Below, one piece after another: positions 1-5,965 of a DNA stretch of 8,221 nt. Position 1 is the stretch's first letter. Every line of letters begins with the position of its first letter. The notes beneath the pieces are model-generated. The model was given only the letters and a program-made list of their open reading frames with translations, made no database searches and was not told where the DNA came from. The DNA comes from Candidatus Fermentibacterales bacterium (GTDB lineage: Bacteria; Fermentibacterota; Fermentibacteria; Fermentibacterales; JAFGKQ01), in assembly GCA_016928495.1 (NCBI GenBank), contig JAFGKQ010000325.1:1-8221 (forward strand), given 5' to 3'. Position numbers and translations under genes: made by a program.

Positions 1-2
1 AG

Positions 3-773
3 TTCGATGGGATGGGCGAGTATCTCGGCCCCTACCTGCAGGAGCGGGTCAACGGAGTCACGACGGAGATGTATCCCGTCGGCCCCAACTCCATCGCAGG
101 GACAGGTTACGAGGTCACCCTCACCAATGGGCGACTCACCAGCCTTCGCTACTACGTGGGCCGGTTCGACTCGAGCGCCGTGCCTTCTATTGAATACCAT
201 GAGTTGTTCAGCGACTTGTCGACAGCAGACGTGTACAGGGAGATGGATCTTCTGGACTTCTGCGCCGAGCAGGGGGGCACAGTCTTCGTGGTGACCGACG
301 TGACGGACTACAGGATCACGGTCTTCTCCGCGGACGGCTCGGTTGAGCGTGCGATCGAGCCGGGTGTAGCACGGCTGCCAAAAACCGATGAGGAGATCAG
401 ATCGGAGATAGAGGAATTCGACGACTCTCATACAGGTGACCGGGCCTACACAGGGGGCTACGAGCCTTCTCCTTACCATCCGCTGATCGAGCTTGCGGGA
501 GTCGACGGTGATGGAAGACTCTGGGTGAGGAGACTGGATGCCGCAGAAGGCTATCTCTTCGATGTCTGGGACTCCATGGGAAGCCTGGCTTGTCAGGTCA
601 TGCTCGAGGACGTCGCTGGCGACCTGGAGCTCACCTTCCACGTCGACCGCTACGGCGTACTCGGAGCGAACCTCGACTCGGACTGGCATCCGAGGGTGTA
701 CATGCTCGTTCTGGATGATAGTGAACGGAGCGAACTCCAGAGGAACCCGGGAACAGCAGAGAACCACACCTAA
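3..773 (+). CDS. 6-bladed beta-propeller protein, 5'-truncated by window edge
   Basis: The reading frame is open from the first complete codon (F-D-G before the first Met at position 12), so the true start lies outside the window and residues are numbered here from the Met. Only the C-terminal two thirds of a propeller is visible. It aligns with the two downstream genes: a linker with T-D-E-E-I then Y-E-P-S-P-Y, a blade strand G-D-G-R-L-W-V-R-R, then F-D-V-W-D-S-M-G, and a closing P-R-V-Y-M-L strand equivalent to Q-K-L-Y-L-L in the paralogues. It is much more diverged than those two are from each other and carries about 18 extra residues after the last strand. By analogy it is probably a secreted or lipid-anchored propeller of unknown ligand, but its signal peptide is not visible. 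The next gene begins 23 bp downstream, which suggests one transcript. The family call is good; the function is unknown. Confidence 0.75.
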   Translation, partial: FDGMGEYLGPYLQERVNGVTTEMYPVGPNSIAGTGYEVTLTNGRLTSLRYYVGRFDSSAVPSIEYHELFSDLSTADVYREMDLLDFCAEQGGTVFVVTDVTDYRITVFSADGSVERAIEPGVARLPKTDEEIRSEIEEFDDSHTGDRAYTGGYEPSPYHPLIELAGVDGDGRLWVRRLDAAEGYLFDVWDSMGSLACQVMLEDVAGDLELTFHVDRYGVLGANLDSDWHPRVYMLVLDDSERSELQRNPGTAENHT

Positions 774-782
774 CCGGATAGT

Positions 783-789
783 AGGAGGT
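783..789 (+). promoter_or_regulatory. Strong Shine-Dalgarno site of the small Cys peptide gene
   Basis: AGGAGGT lies 7 nt upstream of the ATG at 797, a near-perfect anti-16S match at ideal spacing. It is the best ribosome binding site in the window and is the main argument that the 62-codon frame behind it is translated rather than spurious. Confidence 0.75.
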
Positions 790-796
790 CTGTCGA

Positions 797-985
797 ATGA
801 CATGGGAAGATCCGAGGCTTGTGGGGCTTGGGAATGACGGCACCAGAGGATTCAAACTCCCCTTGTGCTTCCCCGGCGTCGATGTCCTCTTCTGGTGCGA
901 GGCTGGAGCCATCCACTACGACGAGTGCTGGCCAGGCGGTGGCAAGCATGTGGAGATATGCGTTGACGGGAGCCTGGCTGACTGA
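797..985 (+). CDS. Small CxxG-repeat peptide, putative RiPP-type precursor
   Basis: A 62-residue protein with a strong Shine-Dalgarno site, 23 bp after the preceding propeller gene and 60 bp before the next, all on one strand. Residues 1-23 contain no Cys and include P-R-L-V-G-L near the N terminus. The remainder holds four regularly spaced units: C24-F-P-G, C34-E-A-G, C44-W-P-G and C55-V-D-G, with Cys spacings of 10, 10 and 11. A Cys-free leader followed by evenly spaced Cys with Gly at +3 is the layout of ribosomally made, post-translationally modified peptides, for example radical-SAM thioether products. It is also compatible with a small metal-binding or disulfide peptide. There is no hydrophobic signal peptide. 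No radical SAM enzyme, PqqD-like protein, protease or exporter is in the window, so the RiPP assignment is inference. I do not recognise a named family. Confidence 0.6.
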   Translation: MTWEDPRLVGLGNDGTRGFKLPLCFPGVDVLFWCEAGAIHYDECWPGGGKHVEICVDGSLAD

Positions 986-1045
986 GGCAACGAGGATGAC
1001 TGTAGCGTTGACAGCGAACGCGCAACCCGGGTTCTCTGGTCTCTG

Positions 1046-2194
1046 ATGGGAAACCCACATTCAGCCTTGTCCGGCCACCGGGACTTGGCCCCATCTCTGG
1101 CTTCGGCGCTGCTTGTGTCCCTGATCAGCCTCGGATGCGGTCATGGCAGTCCGGCTGATGATGGCACTGACTTACCTATCGATACTCTCGAGGTCTTGAT
1201 GGAGATAGGAGAGGAACTGGGGGACTCCACCGATAGCTTCGGCTACATTGCTGATGCCCTGATCGACAGCAACGGACAAATACTGGTCTGCGATGAGATG
1301 GAAGGCTGCCTGAAGGTCTTCGATCTGAATGGTGACTTCATTCGGCTGTCCTTGCACCGCGGATCGGGACCCGGGGAGTTCCGTACTGCCAGGAGCATGT
1401 TCTCGATGCCCGATGGCCGTGTATGCGTCCTGACCGGGGACAGACTGGGATACCTGGCGTTTGACGACTCGCTCGACTTGGTGGAGGAATGCAGCCCATG
1501 GTTCCAGAACTCGCCCTACTACGCAACGGCTCTTTCCGATAGCGAACTCGTCATGTGCAGGCATCATGGAAATGCGGCAACCGGCAACATGCTCCAGACA
1601 GTGGCCGTCTACCGTTGGGGCGAACCAGAATGGAAGACACTGCTCTGGAAAGACTCCATGCGGGTTGAGGGAGACGGTGACGAGGCCCTGTCAGCGATGC
1701 TCCGATTCTCACTGGTAGATCAGCTCAGCACATGTGGAGTCGGTGATGGCATCGTGTACTTCGCCCCCAACGACCCACACCTCTACGAGGTGTTCGCGTG
1801 GGACTCCAGCGGCGAGGAGGTTCTTCACATCACAAGGACCATGGCCCCAGTGGTCAGGACAGAGCAGGAGATTGCGGACGAAGTCTTCTATCTGAATGCC
1901 TACATGGCAAGCCGTTCCACAGGGCACAGGCCGTTGGGCTTCGATTACGAACCTGAGCCGTACAGGGACATGATTGCTGAAGTGGAGATCGGTCCCGACA
2001 GCAACCTATGGGTGAGACTCGGCACCCGCGAGGGTCTATTCTTCGACATTTACGACAGAAATGGAGACCCTCTCGGACATGCCTTCTACGATGATCCGGG
2101 GTGGAGCTGGGAAACGAGGGGTACTCCATGCGGAATCCTCGCTTGGGAGCTGGATCCTCCGGAGGGCTACCAGAAGCTGTACCTGCTGAGATAG
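1046..2194 (+). CDS. 6-bladed beta-propeller lipoprotein (tandem paralogue A)
   Basis: A 382-residue protein. A basic/polar N terminus precedes a hydrophobic stretch (about residues 14-30) ending in S-L-G-C31, a plausible but slightly non-canonical lipobox (Ser at -3), so it is probably an outer-membrane or periplasmic lipoprotein. A short linker leads into the blades: D-T-L, E-I-G-E, G-D-S-T, S-F-G, then the hallmark R-G-S-G-P-G-E-F (105-112) and M-P-D-G-R-V. Later blades include Y-R-W-G-E-P-E-W, G-P-D-S-N-L-W-V-R and a closing K-L-Y-L-L strand. The family adopts an NHL/TolB-like propeller fold; ligands are generally unknown. The ATG at 1046 is the only in-frame ATG between the upstream TGA and the signal sequence, but it has no convincing Shine-Dalgarno site. 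Translation may therefore be coupled to the upstream small gene, which is in the same frame. It closely resembles the next gene, indicating tandem duplication. Confidence 0.85.
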   Translation: MGNPHSALSGHRDLAPSLASALLVSLISLGCGHGSPADDGTDLPIDTLEVLMEIGEELGDSTDSFGYIADALIDSNGQILVCDEMEGCLKVFDLNGDFIRLSLHRGSGPGEFRTARSMFSMPDGRVCVLTGDRLGYLAFDDSLDLVEECSPWFQNSPYYATALSDSELVMCRHHGNAATGNMLQTVAVYRWGEPEWKTLLWKDSMRVEGDGDEALSAMLRFSLVDQLSTCGVGDGIVYFAPNDPHLYEVFAWDSSGEEVLHITRTMAPVVRTEQEIADEVFYLNAYMASRSTGHRPLGFDYEPEPYRDMIAEVEIGPDSNLWVRLGTREGLFFDIYDRNGDPLGHAFYDDPGWSWETRGTPCGILAWELDPPEGYQKLYLLR

Positions 2195-2357
2195 GGAAGA
2201 GAACGCAGGGTTTCGGTGGCCGGCAAGACCGGGTGTCCGCAATCACTCCGGGATGTTTGGCGCCGTTTCCGGTGGAACCATCGGGAAGGGTGCGACTGAT
2301 GCAGCTTGCCGGACCGGTTCGCCAGGCAGTCGGCTTGTTGATCGGATGAGGGTAGCC

Positions 2358-3509
2358 GTGAGCCGTCCTTCGAGTGCTTCGATGCATCGTCGTGTGATGA
2401 TACTAGTCCTCCTGACCGCGTTCCAGTTGATCGGGGTGACGCTAGCTGGCTGCAGAAGTACTCCCGTGGTCTACGACAGAATCATGCCACCTGTCGACAC
2501 TCTTCGGGCGGTTCTGGAGATCGGGGAGCAGTTCGGCGACTCGACCTGCTCGTTCGGCATCCTGATGGACGCCCGGATCGATGACCGGGGCCGGATCCTC
2601 GTTCTGGACGAGCTGGGGGCGTGCCTCAAGGTCTTCGATATAGAGGGCAACTACATCCAGCAGGTATCCGGACGCGGATCCGGTCCGGGGGAGTCGAGGA
2701 ACGTCAAGGGTCTGTTCGTTATGCCGGATGGCAGGGTGGGGATAATGGCATCCGACAAGAAGGGCTACGTGGTTTTCGATGATTCGCTCAGATTCGTCGA
2801 GGAGATCGGGCTCTGGATGCAGGACTCTCCCTATCATGCCACTGCGCTGTCCGACAGCTTGCTCGTGATGTGCAGGTACGACGGCAGCAGCGAGTCGCAG
2901 TGCATTCTGCAGACCGTATCCATCTACCGCTGGGGCGAACCTGAATGGCAGACCCTGCTGTGGAAGGACTCGATGGAGGTTGGCGGGAGCTACCCCGGGG
3001 ACCCTTCAGCCGTTCTGCGTTTCGCCCTTCTTGACCGGCTCAGCACCGGCGGGGTTGGAGATGGGATCGTCTACTTCGCTCCCGGGAGCCGCTACGAGTA
3101 CCGGGTCTTCGGCTGGGACTCGACCGGGAGGCAGGTCCTGAGCATCACCAGGGAGCTGGCACCCGTCGAGAAGTGCCTGGAGCAGATCGACTACGAGATC
3201 TTCTACACGGGAAGCTCGCTGCAGAGACGATCCACCGGGCACAGGCCGCTTCCGTTCGAGTACCAGCCGGAGCCTTACAGGGGCATGGTCCTCGATGTCG
3301 GGATAGGTCCCGACAGCAACCTCTGGGTCAGGAGGGGAACCTGCAACGAGCCGTTTTTCGACATCTACGACCTCGAGGGCAATCTACTGCGACATGCGAT
3401 CTACCCGGACAGCGCCTGGGACTGGCAGACCGAAGTCACACTGCACGGCGTCCTGGCCTGGGAGCTGGATCCCCTCGAGGGCTACCAGAAGCTCTACCTT
3501 CTGGAGTGA
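2358..3509 (+). CDS. 6-bladed beta-propeller lipoprotein (tandem paralogue B)
   Basis: Start chosen at the GTG at 2358, because GAGG at 2348-2351 sits 6 nt upstream and the resulting 383 residues match the neighbouring paralogue (382) and the minus-strand one (377). Alternatives are ATG at 2346, ATG at 2382 and a poorly supported ATG at 2253. The N terminus has basic residues, a hydrophobic core and a canonical lipobox L-A-G-C32. The blades follow paralogue A nearly throughout: D-T-L, E-I-G-E, G-D-S-T, S-F-G, R-G-S-G-P-G-E, M-P-D-G-R-V, F-D-D-S-L, A-T-A-L-S-D-S, L-V-M-C-R, Y-R-W-G-E-P-E-W, T-L-L-W-K-D-S-M, I-G-P-D-S-N-L-W-V-R and Y-Q-K-L-Y-L-L. About 60% of the first 130 aligned residues are identical by eye. 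It is probably an envelope-anchored propeller with a ligand-binding or scaffold role; the ligand is unknown. By eye its codons are more GC-rich at third positions than those of paralogue A. Confidence 0.88.
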   Translation: MSRPSSASMHRRVMILVLLTAFQLIGVTLAGCRSTPVVYDRIMPPVDTLRAVLEIGEQFGDSTCSFGILMDARIDDRGRILVLDELGACLKVFDIEGNYIQQVSGRGSGPGESRNVKGLFVMPDGRVGIMASDKKGYVVFDDSLRFVEEIGLWMQDSPYHATALSDSLLVMCRYDGSSESQCILQTVSIYRWGEPEWQTLLWKDSMEVGGSYPGDPSAVLRFALLDRLSTGGVGDGIVYFAPGSRYEYRVFGWDSTGRQVLSITRELAPVEKCLEQIDYEIFYTGSSLQRRSTGHRPLPFEYQPEPYRGMVLDVGIGPDSNLWVRRGTCNEPFFDIYDLEGNLLRHAIYPDSAWDWQTEVTLHGVLAWELDPLEGYQKLYLLE

Positions 3510-3550
3510 AAGGTGTTGCTCCGGTCTCAGGTGTGCGCCAGTATGTGCGG

Positions 3551-3576
3551 CGCTTTAACGTCTTGACGTTATAGCG
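3551..3576. promoter_or_regulatory. Palindromic operator candidate of the toxin-antitoxin operon
   Basis: A 26-nt inverted repeat: CGCT, one mismatched T/T pair, TAACGTC, a TT centre, GACGTTA, the other mismatched base, then AGCG. Eleven of twelve arm positions pair. CGTTA also recurs as a direct repeat at 3567-3571 and 3575-3579, an 8-bp period, so there are at least three half-sites. It is markedly more AT-rich than the surroundings and ends 31 bp before the antitoxin ATG. Ribbon-helix-helix antitoxins usually bind such short repeated half-sites over their own promoter, so this is probably the autoregulatory operator. A TTGACG hexamer at its centre resembles a -35 box, but no good -10 follows at 16-18 bp. 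Confidence 0.55.
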
Positions 3577-3594
3577 TTATTGTCGATCTCGGAA

Positions 3595-3599
3595 GGGAG
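3595..3599 (+). promoter_or_regulatory. Shine-Dalgarno site of the antitoxin gene
   Basis: GGGAG lies 8 nt upstream of the ATG at 3608 and supports that start. Confidence 0.5.
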
Positions 3600-3607
3600 A
3601 AACCACG

Positions 3608-3841
3608 ATGACTGAGTTGACCAAGCGGGCCACGGTCTATCTCGATCCTGAGCTGCACAAAGCACTGCGCCTGAGATCTCTGGAGACTTCACGGTCCGTG
3701 TCCGAGCTCATCAACGAGGCGATCCGGAAGGAACTGGCCGAGGATGCAGAGGATCTGGCGTCCTTCAGGGTCCGCCAGAACGAGCCGGCCGTTCCCTTCG
3801 AGGAGTTCGTGAACAAGCTGAAGGCTGATGGCAAGCTATAG
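3608..3841 (+). CDS. Ribbon-helix-helix (CopG-like) antitoxin of a type II TA system
   Basis: A 77-residue protein. Residues 6-12 (K-R-A-T-V-Y-L) form the DNA-contacting beta strand, 14-26 helix 1 and 30-44 helix 2 (S-V-S-E-L-I-N-E-A-I-R), the standard ribbon-helix-helix layout that dimerises to bind operator DNA. The acidic then amphipathic tail (45-77, ending E-E-F-V-N-K-L-K) is the part that in this family wraps and neutralises the toxin. Its 3' end overlaps the toxin gene by 14 bp in another frame, which couples their translation. The 26-nt palindrome just upstream is the probable target of its autorepression, possibly with toxin as co-repressor. The family call is secure; the exact subfamily is not. 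Confidence 0.9.
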   Translation: MTELTKRATVYLDPELHKALRLRSLETSRSVSELINEAIRKELAEDAEDLASFRVRQNEPAVPFEEFVNKLKADGKL

Positions 3842-4085
3842 GATCCTGATCCGTGAGTCGGTGTACAAGGACATCGATCGGATCCCGAAGAAAGATGTCG
3901 GCCGGATAGTCAGAGCCATAGAGAGTCTGGCCGATGATCCCCGCCCGGTCCAGTCACGGAAGCTCTCCGGAGAGGAGAAGTACAGGCTGCGCTGCGGATC
4001 CTGCCGCGTCCTGTATGAGATCCGGCCTGAAGAGCTGGTCGTCTGTGTGGTCCGGGCAAGGCACAGAAGAGACGCCTACAGATAG
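3828..4085 (+). CDS. RelE/ParE-superfamily toxin
   Basis: An 85-residue protein of normal length for the superfamily. It begins Y-R-I-L-I-R (first strand), followed by two helices (V-Y-K-D-I-D-R-I-P-K-K-D and I-V-R-A-I-E-S-L). Next come D-P-R-P and the sheet K-L-S-G-E-E-K-Y-R-L-R-C-G-S-C-R-V-L-Y-E-I, where conserved Arg residues (R53, R55, R60) and Y63 fall. The C terminus V-R-A-R-H-R-R-D-A-Y-R has the His/Arg/Tyr pattern (H79, R80, Y84) expected of RelE-type ribosome-dependent mRNA interferases, whereas ParE-type members poison gyrase. Sequence alone does not settle which, though the C-terminal H-R-x-D-x-Y favours the RelE-like side. A C-G-S-C pair replaces the usual G-x-Y before R60, which is slightly unusual. 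It overlaps the antitoxin gene; translation is probably coupled, as only a weak AAGG precedes the ATG. Confidence 0.9.
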   Translation: MASYRILIRESVYKDIDRIPKKDVGRIVRAIESLADDPRPVQSRKLSGEEKYRLRCGSCRVLYEIRPEELVVCVVRARHRRDAYR

Positions 4086-4103
4086 GAGCTACCTGATCAG
4101 CCA

Positions 4104-4118
4104 GTGCCTGGGAGGCAC
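4104..4118. other. Small hairpin in the convergent gap
   Basis: GTGCCT, loop GGG, AGGCAC: a perfect 6-bp stem between the toxin stop (4085) and the stop of the minus-strand gene (4172). There is no T-run on either side, so intrinsic termination is not well supported. Nothing else is visible in this 86-bp gap. Confidence 0.3.
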
Positions 4119-4171
4119 GAAAGCAGGTTCCGAGCCGGCCGTTCAGCTTACCGGAATCCCGGACCTGAGCC

Positions 4172-5713
4172 TCAGTCTCCCGCAGGGGCCTTCGGGGAGG
4201 GCAGCGACTCCGGCAGCTCCGGCTCCCGGTCCATGGCGACCGCATCCAGCGCCGCCGCCAGGGTCATCATGTCCTCGAGGAGGGGCTCCAGGTCCTCCGG
4301 CAGGATGAACCTTCCCCCGGTGTCCATGATGTCCATGTGACCCGGCGCGATGTGCACTCCTGCCGTTGACCAGTCGATCTTCATCCTGCCCAGTCTGCTG
4401 CCCCACCTTGCAAGGAACCAGTAGATGGGGGAGAGGATCCTGTCTGCCTCCTGCCTCGAGCTCTCGATCCTCTCCGCGAAGTCCGGCCTGGCGTAGCGTA
4501 TGGGGAACAGCTCGTCGAAGCATTCATCCCCCGAGCTGAAGCGCTGGAGGTCGTCCCCGGGATAGCCCGGGGGCTCCGTCTTGATGTAGAGGACGGAGTC
4601 GCTGACCTCGACCTCTATGGCATAGTCCTCGTCCGGGTTGACCTCTACGTCCCTGCCCCTGTACTTGGTGTCGATGTAGCCCGTCACGCTGGCGTACTCC
4701 GCAGACTCGTGCTTCCAGTTGTGCTTCGCGGCAAGCTCGGCAAGAGCCTTCTTGCACTGCTTGCGCTTCCCTATCTTGCCCGAGATGGTGGATCGGACAG
4801 CGAACCAGATGGGGACCAGCACGACCACCGGCACGATCAGCAAGGGGCCGAGCTCGGACCAGGCGCTGCCGACTCCCTTCGCCCCGCCCGACAGGGCCCC
4901 GATAAGGCTGAGCGCACCGGCAACGGCCAGCACGATGATGAACACCGGCACGAAGCGCCCGATGGACTTCTTCACCTTTCTCGGGGCGTTCCGGAGCTTC
5001 CAGCCCTGCAGGAACTCCTTCTCTTCCTGCTCGTCCCTGCGCCGCCTCTCCGCCCTCAGCTCGTGGATGTTCCTGCCCTCCAGCCCGACGAACCACTCCT
5101 CCGCCACCCTGACCGGGTGCAGCCTGGCCCAGACCTCGTCCGGCACGTAGACCTCGCAGGAGCAGTACTGGCAGGACATGATCCTCTCGCTCTTCGAGGA
5201 GACCTCCAGTGCTCCCCCGCACTTGGGGCAGGACATCACGATGAGCTGGGACGAGCCCTCGTCCATCCTCAGGGGCTCTTGCCCTGCCTCTCCGGGTGGC
5301 GGGCCGGGAGTGACGCACACAACGGCAGAGGGAACCTCCTTCTTCAGCCATTCGGGAGCGGGGAAGGCATGGTAGGTGGCGCCGCAGTTCTCGCACCGGA
5401 TCACTTCCGTCTGGGTGCCCGAGGGGACACGCAGGAGCTTCTTGCAGCTCGAGCATCTCAACGGGATCCTCCAGTAGCCGTACTTGTAGGTGCCGCTGCC
5501 GCTCATCAGGGTGCCGCCCTGGCCCTGGCCCTGCTGCAGGCCCTCGTACTCCTCCTCGAAGTCGTTCAGGAACCCCGCGAGGATGTCCGGGGGAACCGGG
5601 GTCTCGTTGAAGCAGGCGGAGCAGGTCACCCTGCGGTAGGGGCCGTTGATCGGGATGGACTGGCCGCAGCTGCCGCAGGCTATCCTGACCTCCAGGCAGG
5701 CGAATCTCTCCAT
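4172..5713 (-). CDS. Membrane protein with three N-terminal zinc ribbons
   Basis: A 513-residue protein. Three C-x2-C pairs of pairs give three zinc ribbons: C13/C16 with C31/C34, C87/C90 with C107/C110, and C162/C165 with C181/C184. The first two are separated by a linker with a Gln/Gly-rich run (about 60-67). A highly charged segment (about 212-250, E-R-R-R-R-D-E-Q-E-E-K) precedes two hydrophobic segments, about 254-275 and 288-306, that are probable transmembrane helices. The C-terminal domain (about 318-513), with D-E-D-Y-A-I-E-V-E-V and W-F-L-A-R-W-G-S-R, is not one I can name. A short hairpin topology with both domains on the cytoplasmic side is likely. GGGGGAAG precedes the ATG at 5713 on the minus strand and supports the start. 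Other long frames across this locus are high-GC shadows. Its role is unknown; it may be a sensor or adaptor that uses zinc ribbons for binding. Confidence 0.85.
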   Translation of the reverse strand: MERFACLEVRIACGSCGQSIPINGPYRRVTCSACFNETPVPPDILAGFLNDFEEEYEGLQQGQGQGGTLMSGSGTYKYGYWRIPLRCSSCKKLLRVPSGTQTEVIRCENCGATYHAFPAPEWLKKEVPSAVVCVTPGPPPGEAGQEPLRMDEGSSQLIVMSCPKCGGALEVSSKSERIMSCQYCSCEVYVPDEVWARLHPVRVAEEWFVGLEGRNIHELRAERRRRDEQEEKEFLQGWKLRNAPRKVKKSIGRFVPVFIIVLAVAGALSLIGALSGGAKGVGSAWSELGPLLIVPVVVLVPIWFAVRSTISGKIGKRKQCKKALAELAAKHNWKHESAEYASVTGYIDTKYRGRDVEVNPDEDYAIEVEVSDSVLYIKTEPPGYPGDDLQRFSSGDECFDELFPIRYARPDFAERIESSRQEADRILSPIYWFLARWGSRLGRMKIDWSTAGVHIAPGHMDIMDTGGRFILPEDLEPLLEDMMTLAAALDAVAMDREPELPESLPSPKAPAGD

Positions 5714-5804
5714 TGCTTCCCCCGTTCGGCTCCCGCAAGTCAGCGATCCCGGGAGTGGACGAGACGAACACTACCGAACGGGCCGCCCGGAGGCCAGTCA
5801 CGTA

Positions 5805-5822
5805 GATCGGTTGACCCCGATC
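5805..5822. repeat. 18-bp inverted repeat, operator candidate
   Basis: GATCGG, six-base centre TTGACC, CCGATC: perfect 6-bp arms. The centre coincides with the -35-like hexamer of the promoter candidate, the position expected for a repressor site. A chance palindrome is possible in GC-rich sequence. Confidence 0.3.
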
Positions 5823-5839
5823 AGGCGGGTGTCGATAGT
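5811..5839 (+). promoter_or_regulatory. Sigma-70-like promoter candidate
   Basis: TTGACC (5811-5816), a 17-bp spacer, then GATAGT (5834-5839). The -35 matches consensus at five of six positions and the -10 at four of six. It points toward the gene at 5966, with a leader of roughly 120 nt. This is only a sequence match. Confidence 0.3.
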
Positions 5840-5965
5840 CTGGATTCAGCCTCGAGAGCACCCTGTCAAAGCCCCCGGGAAGAGAATGCAGGGACAGCCT
5901 TCGGAGCCTGATGGAATGAGAGCCCTGCCCGCGGACGGGCCTGAGGGGAGTCTGGCAGAGCCACG

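Larger units (their letters stand above)
5714..5965. other. Divergent intergenic region (252 bp)
   Basis: It separates the minus-strand zinc-ribbon gene from the plus-strand gene at 5966, so it should hold two outward promoters. I see one promoter-like element and one inverted repeat (listed separately). Frames that cross it lack recognisable motifs, and I see no credible small gene or RNA. Confidence 0.6.

Noticed and set aside
983-985. TGA of the small peptide as selenocysteine or programmed readthrough
   Set aside because: No hairpin of convincing SECIS type was seen immediately downstream and no selenium genes are in view; an ordinary stop is simpler.
2253-2357. Longer N terminus of paralogue B from the ATG at 2253
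   Set aside because: It would put a 35-residue polar, Gly-rich extension ahead of the lipoprotein signal, has no ribosome site, and makes the protein longer than its paralogues.
2195-2357. Possible second Cys-repeat peptide between paralogues A and B
   Set aside because: I checked the frames open across this gap; none has repeated CxxG units or a good ribosome site.
4524-5861. A 445-codon minus-strand frame overlapping the zinc-ribbon gene
   Set aside because: The alternative frame at 4172-5713 has three intact zinc ribbons, two membrane segments and a ribosome site; this one is Arg/Gly/Pro-rich low-complexity, typical of a high-GC shadow.
4709-5911. A 400-codon plus-strand frame across the zinc-ribbon locus
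   Set aside because: Its product is Ala/Leu/Pro/Arg-rich with no motif, and it lies antisense to a well-supported gene; GC-rich codons give few stops on the opposite strand.
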